Position numbers and translations under genes: made by a program. This document shows, piece after piece, positions 45,491-56,181 of a stretch of 64,000 nucleotides of DNA. Origin of the DNA: Macrothele yani (lineage: Eukaryota > Arthropoda > Arachnida > Araneae > Macrothelidae); assembly GCA_039090855.1 (NCBI GenBank), contig CM077034.1, forward strand, positions 9,688,984-9,752,983. The letters run 5' to 3'. Numbering within the stretch: position 1 is the stretch's first letter; each line of letters begins with the position of its first letter. Below the pieces are notes generated by a model. The model ran no database searches. It was given only the letters and a program-made list of their open reading frames with translations, and was not told where the DNA came from.

Positions 45491-46842
45491 GACCTTGAAC
45501 TTTTAGGTCCGTCGGCGGATGTAAGATGTGTTGACTTGCAGTAGCGAGAACATGTAGGCGCTGGATAAAACCCAGACCCCACGGAATGTCATTGACGTTC
45601 CGCCGAAGAGTGTGCAAAAGAGAATCAAGTTGACTGAGAACCCGAGGTAGGGCAGCTTCATACTTTAGTAAAAAAGCACGGGCAGTGGCCGTGCTGGTGG
45701 GACTCACTAAATATTCAAGAAGATTCACGTAAGGCAGCGGCTCAGCGGGAAAAGCATTTTCTTGAAGGAGATTAGTGAAGTCCTCTAACGAGGGAGAAAC
45801 ATCCTCCGTCTCTGGTTCAGTCCAGGCTTGTACTTGAGAAGACGAAATGCCACGTCGATGGAAGATTGCGCGAGTAACCGGGCGATTAGACCGCCTTGTG
45901 AACAAGTGCGGGGATGAGGACGTCTTAGACTTCTTCAACTTCTTCCGTGAGGAGACACTGCGTTTGCCAAAAATCGTGGAGGAACCAGCTGGTATAGAAG
46001 TTTCTGTGCTGTAAAGGGTATCGGCTGCTGGATCTGCAGTGCCAACGGTAAACACCGACGACAGATCAGCAGGTAAATCCGTAGGAGCAGAAAGTATGCG
46101 CTGCAAGGGTGCCGTAGGAAGCGTGGGAAAATTCCGATCTGTAACTGAAAGTGAGTCTGCCAAAGACCGTTTGTCGACCAACGTTTGTAGGCCGACGTCG
46201 GGAAGATCTGGGTCCTGCAACCTTCCACTCGTGTGGAGACGTTGACACGGCAGTAACAGGAGGGACAGAAGGTGCCGCAGCACTTGGCACGGTTATGGAA
46301 ACAGCACGAGTGCAATTGGCTCGCACATGACTCTCACTTTGACAAAGGGTGCAATGCTGAGAAGCGATGATCTCGATACGACGTCGCTGTTGCCCACAGC
46401 GCACGTGAAGGACAGTTGGACAGGCCTGAAGATGAGTATCGGACGGATAGAGCACACGAGCGGTGCGACGGAAGCCACGAATGGCTTTGTCTTCGGGGTC
46501 TCTGGGTGCCGCCGAGAGGGTTGTTATGAGACCGACTACTCGGCCGAACTTACTGAGTAACGTGCAAAGAATTGTATCAGAAACCTCTGGCGGGACAGGG
46601 TAGAAAGTCACCTGCACGGGGCGGTGCGCGACTGGTTGTGGTAGTAGATGTACATCATTAACGGTCAGTCCTGCTGTCAAGACAAGGTCTGCATGTTCCT
46701 TTTTCTTGAAGTAAACCAGCACTGATCGTGGTTTTCGGGCAACATAATCTATTGCATCCGCCGGTAAAATGGATTTAAGAGCTCGGCTATAGAGCTGAAG
46801 CTTTGTATCCGGCAGCGTATCAAAACATACGCCGAGTTCCAT
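45480..46842 (-). pseudogene. LINE ORF1 with zinc knuckle, one frameshift
   Basis: The first frame (46842 to about 46140) has RPVQVTFYPVPPEVSDTIL, LLSKFGRVVGLITTLSAAPR and the CCHC knuckle CTLCQSESHVRANC. After a shift near 46140 the second frame continues DRNFPTLPTAPLQ to a stop at 45480, with the basic stretch SSRKKLKKSK. The ATG at 46842 overlaps mariner-like sequence, so the true start is probably lost. ORF1 of this group makes an RNA-binding nucleocapsid-like protein. Confidence 0.85.
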
Positions 46843-49441
46843 CGAAAATCAAAACAATGCTGATTACATTCTTCGATAATAAGAAAGAATTTGTTCCAAG
46901 TGGACAAACAATTACTGCTGAGTTTTATTTAAATGTTTTGAGGCGTTTGATGGGAAGAATTCGTCGCATTCGTCCAGGATATCGAGATGAAAACAGTTGG
47001 TGTTTGTTGCACGATAATGCACCCAGTCACACCTCACTTCTTGTTCGTAGATTTTTTTGGCGAAAGATAATGTCTGCGTATTGAAACATTCACCGTATTA
47101 TCCTGATTTAGCACCCTGCGACTTTTCTCTGTTCCCAAAACTTAAAATGACATTAAAACGGTGTTATTTTTATGATATTTCGACCATACAAACAGCTTCG
47201 ACGCGTGCTTTGGAGGCAATTCCGCAAAGTGAAGGCATTCGAATCATTATTAAATCGCTGTAACAAGTGTATTGAAGCCGGAGGGACTTACCTAGGCGTT
47301 TTCTGGGAGACGCGGGTTCGAGTCCCGCTCCAGGACGATGAAAATTTTCAAGTTTTCAAATATTATCTGACTTACCATCCTTGTCACATTTACGCCAAAA
47401 ATCGGATTGTCATCTTCAAAATTTGAATTACTGCTGAGTTTTATTTAAATGTTTTGAGGCGTTTGATGGGAAGAATTCGTCGCATTCGTCCAGGATATCG
47501 AGATGAAAACAGTTGGTGTTTGTTGCACGATAATGCACCCAGTCACACCTCACTTCTTGTTCGTAGATTTTTTGGCGAAAGATAATGTCTGCGTATTGAA
47601 ACATTCACCGTATTATCCTGATTTAGCACCCTGCGACTTTTCTCTGTTCCCAAAACTTAAAATGACATTAAAACGGTGTTATTTTTATGATATTTCGACC
47701 ATACAAACAGCTTCGACGCGTGCTTTGGAGGCAATTCCGCAAAGTGAAGGCATTCGAATCATTATTAAATCGCTGTAACAAGTGTATTGAAGCCGGAGGG
47801 ACTTACCTAGGCGTTTTCTGGGAGACGCGGGTTCGAGTCCCGCTCCAGGACGATGAAAATTTTCAAGTTTTCAAATATTATCTGACTTACCATCCTTGTC
47901 ACATTTACGCCAAAAATCGGATTGTCATCTTCAAAATTTGAATTACTGCTGAGTTTTATTTAAATGTTTTGAGGCGTTTGATGGGAAGAATTCGTCGCAT
48001 TCGTCCAGGATATCGAGATGAAAACAGTTGGTGTTTGTTGCACGATAATGCACCCAGTCACACCTTACTTCTTGTTCGTAGATTTTTTGGCGAAAGATAA
48101 TGCCTGCGTATTGAAACATTCACCGTATTATCCTGATTTAGCACCCTGCGACTTTTCTCTGTTCCCAAAACTTAAAATGACATTAAAACGGTGTTATTTT
48201 TATGATATTTCGACCATACAAACAGCTTCGACGCGTGCTTTGGAGGCAATTCCGCAAAGTGAAGGCATTCGAATCATTATTAAATCGCTGTAACAAGTGT
48301 ATTGAAGCCGGAGGGACTTACCTAGGCGTTTTCTGGGAGACGCGGGTTCGAGTCCCGCTCCAGGACGATGAAAATTTTCAAGTTTTCAAATATTATCTGA
48401 CTTACCATCCTTGTCACATTTACGCCAAAAATCGGATTGTCATCTTCAAAATTTGAATTACTGCTGAGTTTTATTTAAATGTTTTGAGGCGTTTGATGGG
48501 AAGAATTCGTCGCATTCGTCCAGGATATCGAGATGAAAACAGTTGGTGTTTGTTGCACGATAATGCACCCAGTCACACCTCACTTCTTGTTCGTAGATTT
48601 TTTTGGCGAAAGATAATGTCTGCGTATTGAAACATTCACCGTATTATCCTGATTTAGCACCCTGCGACTTTTCTCTGTTCCCAAAACTTAAAATGACATT
48701 AAAACGGTGTTATTTTTATGATATTTCGACCATACAAACAGCTTCGACGCGTGCTTTGGAGGCAATTCCGCAAAGTGAAGGCATTCGAATCATTATTAAA
48801 TCGCTGTAACAAGTGTATTGAAGCCGGAGGGACTTACCTAGGCGTTTTCTGGGAGACGCGGGTTCGAGTCCCGCTCCAGGACGATGAAAATTTTCAAGTT
48901 TTCAAATATTATCTGACTTACCATCCTTGTCACATTTACGCCAAAAATCGGATTGTCATCTTCAAAATTTGAATTACTGCTGAGTTTTATTTAAATGTTT
49001 TGAGGCGTTTGATGGGAAGAATTCGTCGCATTCGTCCAGGATATCGAGATGAAAACAGTTGGTGTTTGTTGCACGATAATGCACCCAGTCACACCTCACT
49101 TCTTGTTCGTAGATTTTTTTGGCGAAAGATAATGTCTGCGTATTGAAACATTCACCGTATTATCCTGATTTAGCACCCTGCGACTTTTCTCTGTTCCCAA
49201 AACTTAAAATGACATTAAAACGGTGTTATTTTTATGATATTTCGACCATACAAACAGCTTCGACGCGTGCTTTGGAGGCAATTCCGCAAAGTGAAGGCAT
49301 TCGAATCATTATTAAATCGCTGTAACAAGTGTATTGAAGCCGGAGGGACTTATTTTGAATAACAAACCAACACAAATTATAATTTCTTGTTTCTATTTCA
49401 TTTTACAGACCCAGTCTAAAAAAATTCTTTGCCACACTGTG
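46839..49441 (+). repeat. Five tandem ~515-bp units: mariner 3' half plus tRNA-like fragment
   Basis: Landmark ATTACTGCTGAGTTTTA occurs at 46911, 47427, 47942, 48457 and 48973, a period of 515-516. Each unit has the mariner segment encoding GEFYLNVLRxLMGRIRRIRP, HDNAPSHTS and YYPDLAPCDFSLFPKL. Units 1-4 then switch at ACTTACC to a non-mariner segment of about 135 bp with GCGGGTTCGAGTCCCGCTCC (a T-arm-like tRNA 3' half). Unit 5 instead runs on to a normal mariner 3' end (CACACTGTG to 49441, then TA). The T run in TTCGTAGATTTTTTGG is 6 in units 2-3 and 7 in units 1, 4 and 5; both break the frame. The 5' flank is the LINE. Confidence 0.93.
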
Positions 49442-49793
49442 TATCTTGCGTTAGCCACAAACGGCGTTCCAAAAAATTTGCAAAAATGCCCGAGCAATTT
49501 GTGAAATACGCTTGCCCGTTGGTTAACAAGAGAAAGCAGCAATACAAAATGGCGGGTCTCGCAGAGCCGCCTTAAGGGGCGACGCTTCTCAAGTTCCGAA
49601 GAAGTGCAACGAACTGAGGCGGAGGGCAAAAAAATGCTTGTAATGTGTATTTAAATCTTTGTATGAGCGCTGGCGAAAAGGCGTAGTTGCACAGGGAAAC
49701 TACTTCGAAGGAAACACCGCATGAACAGGTATTATCTGTACTCATTTTTTTTTTAATATAAAAAGTTCCGGAACTTTTTGAACGTACTGTTAT
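49442..49793 (+). pseudogene. Fragment of a second mariner family, C terminus and 3' end
   Basis: Readable pieces in different frames are RLKGRRFSSSEEV (about 49560) and YERWRKGVVAQGNYFEGN with stop at 49722-49724. Both match the C-terminal order of mariner transposases (LKGRxF ... RW..CI...G.YFEG). The end AAAAGTTCCGGAACTTTTTG at about 49761 could be its TIR region, itself partly palindromic. Confidence 0.65.
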
Positions 49794-50112
49794 TTCATCT
49801 TTTATCCGTTCGATATGAGAATCTCTTCGTCTCTGATGCCATCCTTCTGCTATGAGAAACGTTTATGTGCGCCATTTGTTAATCTTCGTAACATACCTTT
49901 TTAGCCGCTGGTTGAAATAAGTAGATGGATTTTTTTTTATTTCTCGTTGATTTATCGATTGCAGAAACCAGGTTGTTTTTGTTTCTAACTGGTTGCATTG
50001 ACTTTGAATAACTTTGATTAATTTAATTCGCGTCAGTAAGAATTCTAAAGACATGCTCATTACAGCCGAATATTCCGTGTCATCTTTCTTGTAGATTGAA
50101 TGGAAACACATA
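49794..50112. other. Intronic sequence, nothing recognised
   Basis: AT-rich, no ORF or repeat identified between the mariner fragment and the next Tc1 TIR. Confidence 0.4.
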
Positions 50113-51310
50113 CACTGAACAACAACTGAATTAGAGACAGCTGGCGTTATGCAAATGTGGGGCTGTGGGGCTATGGGCGGCCCTGGAAACGGAAGCCACA
50201 TGATGTATGCAGCGATCCGACAATATAAGGAGTGATGCGTCGGGAATCAGTAAGAGTCGGACTCAGTACGGGTAACACGAAGGATCTAAGCGCATTTGAT
50301 GGTGGGCAAATGATCGGGACCCGACGAATGTGTCACTCCACCTCGGAGGCGATGCAGGCATTGGGATTTTCACTAGCCACTGTGTCACGGGTGCACCGCG
50401 AATTCATCGAATCCGGTAAAACCATCCCTGCAAGGGCCAACTGCCGTGGACAACAGCGTGTGGATGAGCAGGGTCATCGTCGAGTAGCTCGCATTGTAAC
50501 ACCGGATAGACGGGCCACAGTGCAAGAAATCACTCGATAGTTTAACGCTGGTGCACAAAAACGTGTAAGCAGCCACACCATCCAGAACCATCTCCTCGCT
50601 ATGGGGTACAGAAGCCATCGTCCCACGAGGGTACCGCTGCTGACCGCACATCACAGGGTGCAAAGATTAGCATGGGCGCGGGAACATCGTCACTGGATCC
50701 TAGACATGTGGAAAAATGTTGCCTGGACTGATGAGTCGAGATTCACGTTGGTACATGCGGGTGGTAGGATACGAGTACGGCGCAAACCACATGAAGCGAT
50801 GGATCCTTCTTGCCAGCAGGGGACTCTTCAAGCTGGTGGGGGGGGGGTATTCTCGTATGGGGACTGTTTACGTGGACTGAAATGGGACCCCTGGTACGTG
50901 TGACATCGTCCCTCACAGGTCAACGTTACCGGGATATCCTGGACGACCATTTGCTCCCGTTTGTGCGTCTTCAACAACCCACTGGGGACTCATCCTGCAA
51001 CAAGACAATGCAGCTCCCGAATTGTATCCGAATGGTTGAATGAAAAACTCCACCGACGTGACCTCGCTTCCTTGGCCAGCTAGATCACCTGACCTCAGCA
51101 CATCTGGGATGCCATCGAGAGAGATGACCCCCCTCCATCAAATCTTCGTGAACTGTGGGAGCTTTTTCAGGGTTCGTGGATCCGTATGGCTTCCCAACGC
51201 TTCCGGTGTCTTGTCGAGTCCATGCCGAGACGAATCGTCGCCGTCACCAGGACGAAAGGTGGTGCTACACGTTACTAGACAGGCATCTCTAATTCAATTG
51301 CTCTTCAGTG
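50113..51310 (+). mobile_element. Tc1-like element, + copy of inverted pair around exon 4
   Basis: CACTGAACAACAACTGAATT (50113) and AATTCAATTGCTCTTCAGTG (to 51310) are the inverted ends, TA-flanked. The length is 1198 bp. It ends only 45 bp upstream of exon 4. The same family lies inverted at 51951-54329. Confidence 0.92.
50232..51250 (+). pseudogene. Tc1-like transposase, several lesions
   Basis: The frame begins near 50266 (GNTKDLSAFDGGQMIGTRRM); the ATG present in the inverted sister is missing, and an unrelated ATG lies at 50232. A TAG at 50537-50539 follows VQEITR (sister: TRQFNAG). Then NHLLAMGYRSHRPTRVPLL and AWTDESRFTLVHAGGRIRV carry the first Asp. A G run at about 50839-50848 shifts the frame. 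Past it LVRVTSSLTGQRYRDILDDH is readable. The DNA box is degraded, and the SPDL region has lost NPIEH (SPDLSTSGMP). Inactive. Confidence 0.88.
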
Positions 51311-51355
51311 TACATTCTAAATAAGATATCTTTTAATGATTATTTTTCCCCTTAG

Positions 51356-51441
51356 GGACGAAGAATGTGACGACAGCAACCTTTTAGACGGAGACGGATG
51401 CAATTCTTTATGTTCCTCTGAAGAATTTTTCCACTGCACAG
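51356..51441 (+). CDS. PAPPA-like: Pappalysin-like protein, internal exon 4 of 4 seen
   Basis: Acceptor TTTTTCCCCTTAG and donor GCACAG/GTAGGT bound 86 nt, starting with one base that completes the split Arg from exon 3 and ending in phase 1. It encodes DEECDDSNLLDGDGCNSLC then SSEEFFHCT. Joined to CGDGI from exon 3 this completes one CGDG-x-EECDD-x-GDGC-x-C repeat, the hallmark module I know from PAPP-A and from bacterial cysteine-rich repeats. The exon is not a multiple of three, so skipping it would shift the frame. It is sandwiched between two inverted Tc1 copies. No further exon is recognisable in the remaining 12.5 kb. Confidence 0.88.
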
Positions 51442-51639
51442 GTAGGTCGCAATTTAAGAAATCCGTTCCTACACAAGTTGCTCCAATCGTTTCATCAATC
51501 AAGCCTACATGTCTGCAATAGGTGATATACGTTGAAATAACTTATAGCAAATTTTTTGATCACCCAATAGCAATCGAACACGTGTAGGCATCTGTTAGGG
51601 ATATGCAAAATTTTCCTCCGTTTTAAGGAGAAAGGAGAC

Positions 51640-51800
51640 AGGAACAATCAGGAATCCAGTACACATTTACTCAACGAAATATTGGCCGTTGGCATCAATG
51701 ACCATTTGCCATTTTTCAGGCAACAAATGAATGCCCCTGTGATAGAAGGACTCAGGTTTTGAGCTGAAGAACGCAGTGACCAAATTTTCCACATGTGGAA
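51640..51800 (-). pseudogene. Mariner transposase C-terminal fragment, third family
   Basis: The - strand reads HVENLVTAFFSSKPESFYHR, then GIHLLPEKWQMVIDANGQYF VE and stop (TAA complement at 51668-51670). The pattern F-x-GI-x-LPEKW-x-VI-x-NGxYF is the C-terminal signature of mariner transposases. The rest of the gene is absent. Confidence 0.82.
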
Positions 51801-51817
51801 CTGTGGTGAACTGCTGT

Positions 51818-51950
51818 TAGGCTAGGACAGTGGCCTCAAACTCGCGACCCTATGCCAACTGTTTTTCGGCCCGCATGGGTAACTACAAAATGAAAATAAA
51901 TCACCCTCTTTTCAAGTATATTATAGTATACTAAATATAATATAAACATA
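51818..51950 (+). mobile_element. Possible hAT-type element edge
   Basis: ACAGTGGCCTCAAACTCGCG followed by TTTTTCGGCCCGCATGGGT resembles hAT terminal sequence with the GGCCCGC core often found just inside. No partner end or transposase is identified. Confidence 0.4.
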
Positions 51951-51954
51951 CACC

Positions 51955-53004
51955 GAAGAGCAGTTGAATTAGAGATACCTGTCTAGTAACGTGTAGCACC
52001 ACTTTTCGCCCTGATGACCGGTGCGATTCGTCTCGGCATGGACTCGACAAGACACCGGAAGCGTTGGGAAGCCATACGGATCCACGACCCCTGAACAAGC
52101 TCTCACAGTTCACGAAGATTTGATGGAGGGGATTCAGAGCCTCGAACATCTCTCTCGATGGCTTCCCAGATGTGCTCGATGGGATTGAGGTCAGGTGACC
52201 TAGCTGGCCAAGGAAGCGAGGTCACGTCGGTGGAGTGTTCATCCAACCATTCGGATACAATTCGGGAGCTGCATTGTCTTGTTGCAGGATGAGGTCCCAA
52301 GTGGGATGTTGAAGACGCACAAACGGGAGCAAGTGGTCGTCCAGGACATCCCGGTAGCGTTGACCTGTGAGGGACGATGTCACACGTACCAGGGGTCCCA
52401 TTTCATTCCACGTAAACAGTCCCTAGACGAGAATGCCACCCCCACCAGCTTGAAGAGTACCATGCTGGCATAAAGGATCCCTCGCTGCATGTGGTTTGCG
52501 CCGTACTCGTTTCCTGTCATCCACATGTACCAACGTGAATCTCGACTCATCAGTCCAGGCAACATTTTCCCACATGTCTAGGGTCCAGTGGCGATGTTCC
52601 CGCGCCCATGCTAATCTTTGCACCCTGTGATGTGCGGTCAGCAGCAGTACCCTCGTGGGACGATGGCTTCTGTACCCCATAGCGAGGAGATGGTTCTGGA
52701 TGGTGTGGCTGCTTACACGTTTTTGTGCACCAGCGTTAAATTGCCGAGTGATTTCTTGCACTGTGGCCCGTCTATCCGCTGTTACAATGCGAGCTAGCCG
52801 ACGATGACCGCACTCGTCCACACGCTGTTGTTCACGGCAGTTGGCCCTTGCAGGGATGGTTTTACCGGATTCGATGTACTCACGGTGCACCCGTGACACA
52901 GTGGCTCGTGAAAATCCCAGTGCCTTCACGACTTCTCAGATGGAGTGACATATTCGTCGGGCCCCGACAATTTGCCCACGATCAAATGCGCTTGTCTTAC
53001 CCAT
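51955..53004 (-). pseudogene. Tc1-like transposase, stops and frameshifts
   Basis: The - strand reads MGKTSAFDRGQIVGARRICH from ATG at 53002-53004. A stop follows at HSI*EVVKALGFSRATVSRV. Then a long clean frame runs through NHLLAMGYRSHRPTRVLLL and AWTDESRFTLVHVDD (first Asp) to a stop at GGGGILV*GLF. QQDNAAPELYPNGW (second Asp) follows. A shift leads to SLPWPARSPDLNPIEHIWEA with the Glu retained. It is clearly a sister of the 50232-51250 copy and better preserved in the last box. Confidence 0.9.
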
Positions 53005-54180
53005 ACCAAAGAATATCTAACTGATAAGAAGGTAAGGCTCAGCGAGACGTAACTAGCGCCACTATATTATGCGGCAAAGACTCATTACACGGAAGCCAAC
53101 ATTACAGGCTGATGCCGCAGGATGCCGAGCAGACTGAGTTAGACTGAGCATGCGTGTTTGTGTTCAAAGAATATAAACGCTTGTTTGTGTTGGCGTTCTG
53201 TTCAAAGGTTTTGTTGTTCTCATCTAGATCTGCGTTTATATTACAGCCATGAAATACACCCACTCCATTCCGATGAATAACAATTCATGGAATGGAGTGG
53301 ATGAATAACAAGAACAAATTTGAAACCGTTTGAAACAAATATCCTGGAAAACCATTAAAACAACGTTTGCTGAAAAAAAAAGCTATCGTTACGTTGAAAA
53401 AATTAATTTATCAATTATATGAAACTGACTTTTATGAAAAATACCTCGTAATATTGTAAAATGAAAGAGGGAAGCATTCGATTACACAATGCATACCAAA
53501 CAGACAGCTTTAAGCATACACTCAATCGTGGCGAGTTAGTCCGGTCGGTAGAGAGCTCAGCTATCGCGGCACGGGTTCGAACCTACTCAGATACGAACGG
53601 ATGTTTTTCCGATCTGTTGAGAAAATTTCTCCAGCGCAGTGCGTTTAATTTACAAACTTCGGAAGGGTAGAAAAAAAAATTGTAGCTTTGGGAAACTGCG
53701 GTTGTCTTTGCTTTTTTTTTTTTTTTTTATTATGGCTGCTACTGGGAAACCAGCCTCAGCATTTTTGACATTTAAGGTATATTGTAAATATGAAATTCAT
53801 GCCAAGCAACCTGGTATTACTACGGTGCTTAAAGTGAGAATAAAACTGCTAAAATTTCCTTAAAATAACATTAATTGCTAATGTATATATTTGTTTCACC
53901 AAAAGAAGGGACAGGAGGGATACTCAGAAAAGAACAACAACAAAAAAAAAATGCTTTAGTAGACCCAATGAGACCGAAGGAAACAGTCGCAGATCAAAGC
54001 TTAGCTTCCTTTCCGTGAAATAGGCTTCCTGTCCCGTGTCTCCTACGCTTTTTGCGCCTGAATGTTAACTTTCCCGCAGAGCATCTGCTGCCGCATTACA
54101 TGGTGGCGCTGCTGTCGCCTGTTTTACATTATCTCTACGAGAGTTGAGCTTCTTCACGCGAAGCGTTTATATTCTTTGCC
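53005..54180. mobile_element. Unclassified insertion splitting the Tc1 element, with 18-bp inverted repeat
   Basis: CAAAGAATATAAACGCTT at 53165-53182 and its exact reverse complement at 54161-54178 lie near the two ends. No transposase is visible. A promoter-like ATATAAA is inside the repeat itself. A tRNA-like segment sits in the middle. It could be an LTR-like or MITE-like insertion, or a composite. Confidence 0.45.
53526..53596 (+). repeat. tRNA-like segment (SINE head?), third type
   Basis: GTGGCGAGTTAGTCCGGTCG GTAGAGAGC (box A-like), then GGCACGGGTTCGAACCTAC (box B-like), spaced as in a tRNA. It differs from families A and B. An A-rich run follows about 80 bp later. A single copy only in this window. 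Confidence 0.5.
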
Positions 54181-54329
54181 CATACTGCGTCCGACTCTTA
54201 CTGATTCCCGTCGCATCACTCCTTATATTGTCGGATCGCTACATACGTCATGTCGTTTCCGTTTACATGGCCGCCCACAGCGCCACTTTGCATAACGCCA
54301 GCTGTCTTTAATTCAATTGCTCTTCAGTG

Positions 54330-54699
54330 TAGTAATGCTCAGCAAAGCCATTCTCTTAACAAGAAACAAGTTTATTTACGAAGAATATAACTGTATTAAG
54401 TAAAATATTTTCAATGTTTTCAAGTCTCCATTATCCTATATAATGCTAACAACGCACATGAAGAACTTCAGCATGAATTAATTGACATTTAGTGTGATTC
54501 TTTCCTAAGAAAAAAACTCAACAGCTGCAATCTAACACAGTTTTACCACTTAGTTACAAAGGACAAGTACTTAAACATTTTTAACCTATAGCTGCTGTGG
54601 TTATGTCTATTTTCGGAACAGCATACTCATCTGAATAGTTGTTTTCAAGAATGAACCAAGCTATCGTGTTCAGTTGGTAAAATGCGCTTTTTTTAAGAT
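54330..54699. other. Intronic sequence, nothing recognised
   Basis: AT-rich, no coding or repeat signal seen before the first TTAA element of the cluster. Confidence 0.4.
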
Positions 54700-55480
54700 T
54701 TAAGTTGGACGTCAAGTAATTTTGCTTCCTATACTTCCAATGGAAAAACTTCTGTACACATTTTCTTCACATATTAGTGTGTTCCCAAGGATGAAAATTT
54801 CAACATCGATTAAAATAGCTTCATTTTATAACTTGGAATACTTAATATTTTCTAAAACATAACCATAATTATGCAATCCAACATCTCTTTGTCTACTGAC
54901 GTCATCAAAGTACAGGTCGCGCCATCTTTTTTCTGGACAATTAATGCGTTCCCAAGGATGAAAATTTCAACATCGATTAAAATAGCTTCATTTTATAACT
55001 TGGAATACTTAATATTTTCTAAAACATAACCGTAATTATGCAATCCAACATCTGTTTGTCTATTGACGTCATCAAAGTACAGGTCGCGCCATCTTTTTTC
55101 TGGACAAATAATGCGTTCCCAAGAATGAAAATTTGAACATCGATTAAAACAGCTTCATTTTTTAACTTGGGATACTTAATATTTTCCAAAACATAACCGT
55201 AATTATGCAATCCAACATTTGTTTGTCTACTGACGTCATCAAAGTACAGGTCGCGCCATCTTTTCTCCGGTTTCAACACCACCAAAGGAAAAGATATTGT
55301 TTTTTAATATAATTATAGTTATATTTTAGAAAATATTAAGTATTCCAAGTTATAATATGAAGTTCTTTTAGTCGATGTTCAGATTTTCATCCTTGGGAAC
55401 ACACTTATTGTGAAGGAAATGTGTACAAAAGTTTTTCCATTGGAAGTATAGGAAGCAAAATTACTTGACGTCCACCTTAA
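54700..55480 (-). mobile_element. TTAA element, copy 2
   Basis: TTAAGTTGGACGTCAAGTAA at 54700 and the inverted end CTTGACGTCCACCTTAA to 55480. The interior has three units of the 167-bp satellite in reverse, then one in the forward sense near 55310-55400. The copy therefore changes repeat orientation inside. Confidence 0.85.
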
Positions 55481-55613
55481 GTGAAAATAATTGTTATTGT
55501 ACATAAAAGTGACTGCTTTCAGTGACTGATGAAGCATTTATTTTTAGTAATTATCGATATAACTAGAAATAGTATTCCACTGTAGTGCCAAGCCATTGAT
55601 GTAGTAGTAAGAT

Positions 55614-56048
55614 TTAAGTTGGACGACAAGTAATTTTGCTTCCTATACTTCCAATGGAAAAACTTCTGTACACATTTTCTTGACAATTAATGCGTTCCCA
55701 AGGATGAAAATTTGAACATCGATGAAAATAGCTTCGTTTTATAACTTGGAATACTTAATATTTTCTAAAACATAACCGTAATTATGCAATCAAACATTTG
55801 TTTGTTTAGTGACGTCATCAAAGTACAGGTCGCGCCATCTTTTTTCTGGTTTCCACACCACCAAAGGAAAAGTTATTGATTTTTAATAAAATTATAGTTA
55901 TGCTTTAGAAAATATTAAGTATTCCAAGTTATAATATGAAGTTATTTTAGTCGATGTTCAGATTTTCATCACTAATTATGAAGGAAATGTGTACAAAAGT
56001 TTTTCCATTGGAAGTATAGGAAGCAAAATTACTTAACGTCCACCTTAA
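55614..56048. mobile_element. TTAA element, copy 3 (435 bp)
   Basis: Starts TTAAGTTGGACGACAAG and ends CTTAACGTCCACCTTAA. The interior is one reverse satellite unit followed by one forward unit, joined at TCTGGTTTCCACACCACCAA. It is the minimal palindromic form of the element. Confidence 0.88.
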
Positions 56049-56181
56049 GGGAAAATAATTGTTATTGTACATAAAAGCGACTGTTTTCAGTGATTGATGA
56101 AGCATTTATTTTTAGTAATTATCGATATAACTAGAAATAGTATTCCACTGTAGTGCCAAGCCATTGGTGTAGTAGTAAGAT

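Larger units (their letters stand above)
41091..46838 (-). mobile_element. L1/Tx1-like LINE, ~5.7 kb, 5'-truncated, - strand
   Basis: The - strand carries, in order, an ORF1 with a zinc knuckle, an apurinic-type endonuclease, reverse transcriptase and a C-terminal zinc-knuckle region. The RT resembles the L1/Tx1 group: APGPDGLPFCFYKAF, FPKKGDLLDLGNWRPISLLN, VPGRSISHNI. Frameshifts lie near 46140, 45130 and 42200. The left neighbour is the ~320-bp satellite, while the right neighbour is a mariner fragment. Confidence 0.92.
51951..54329 (-). mobile_element. Tc1-like element, - copy of inverted pair, with ~1.1-kb insertion
   Basis: Ends CACCGAAGAGCAGTTGAATT (51951) and AATTCAATTGCTCTTCAGTG (to 54329) match the + copy at 50113-51310. 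The 5' UTR (54180-54329) closely matches the reverse of 50113-50265. Between about 53005 and 54180 lies foreign sequence, so the element was split by a later insertion. Confidence 0.85.
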
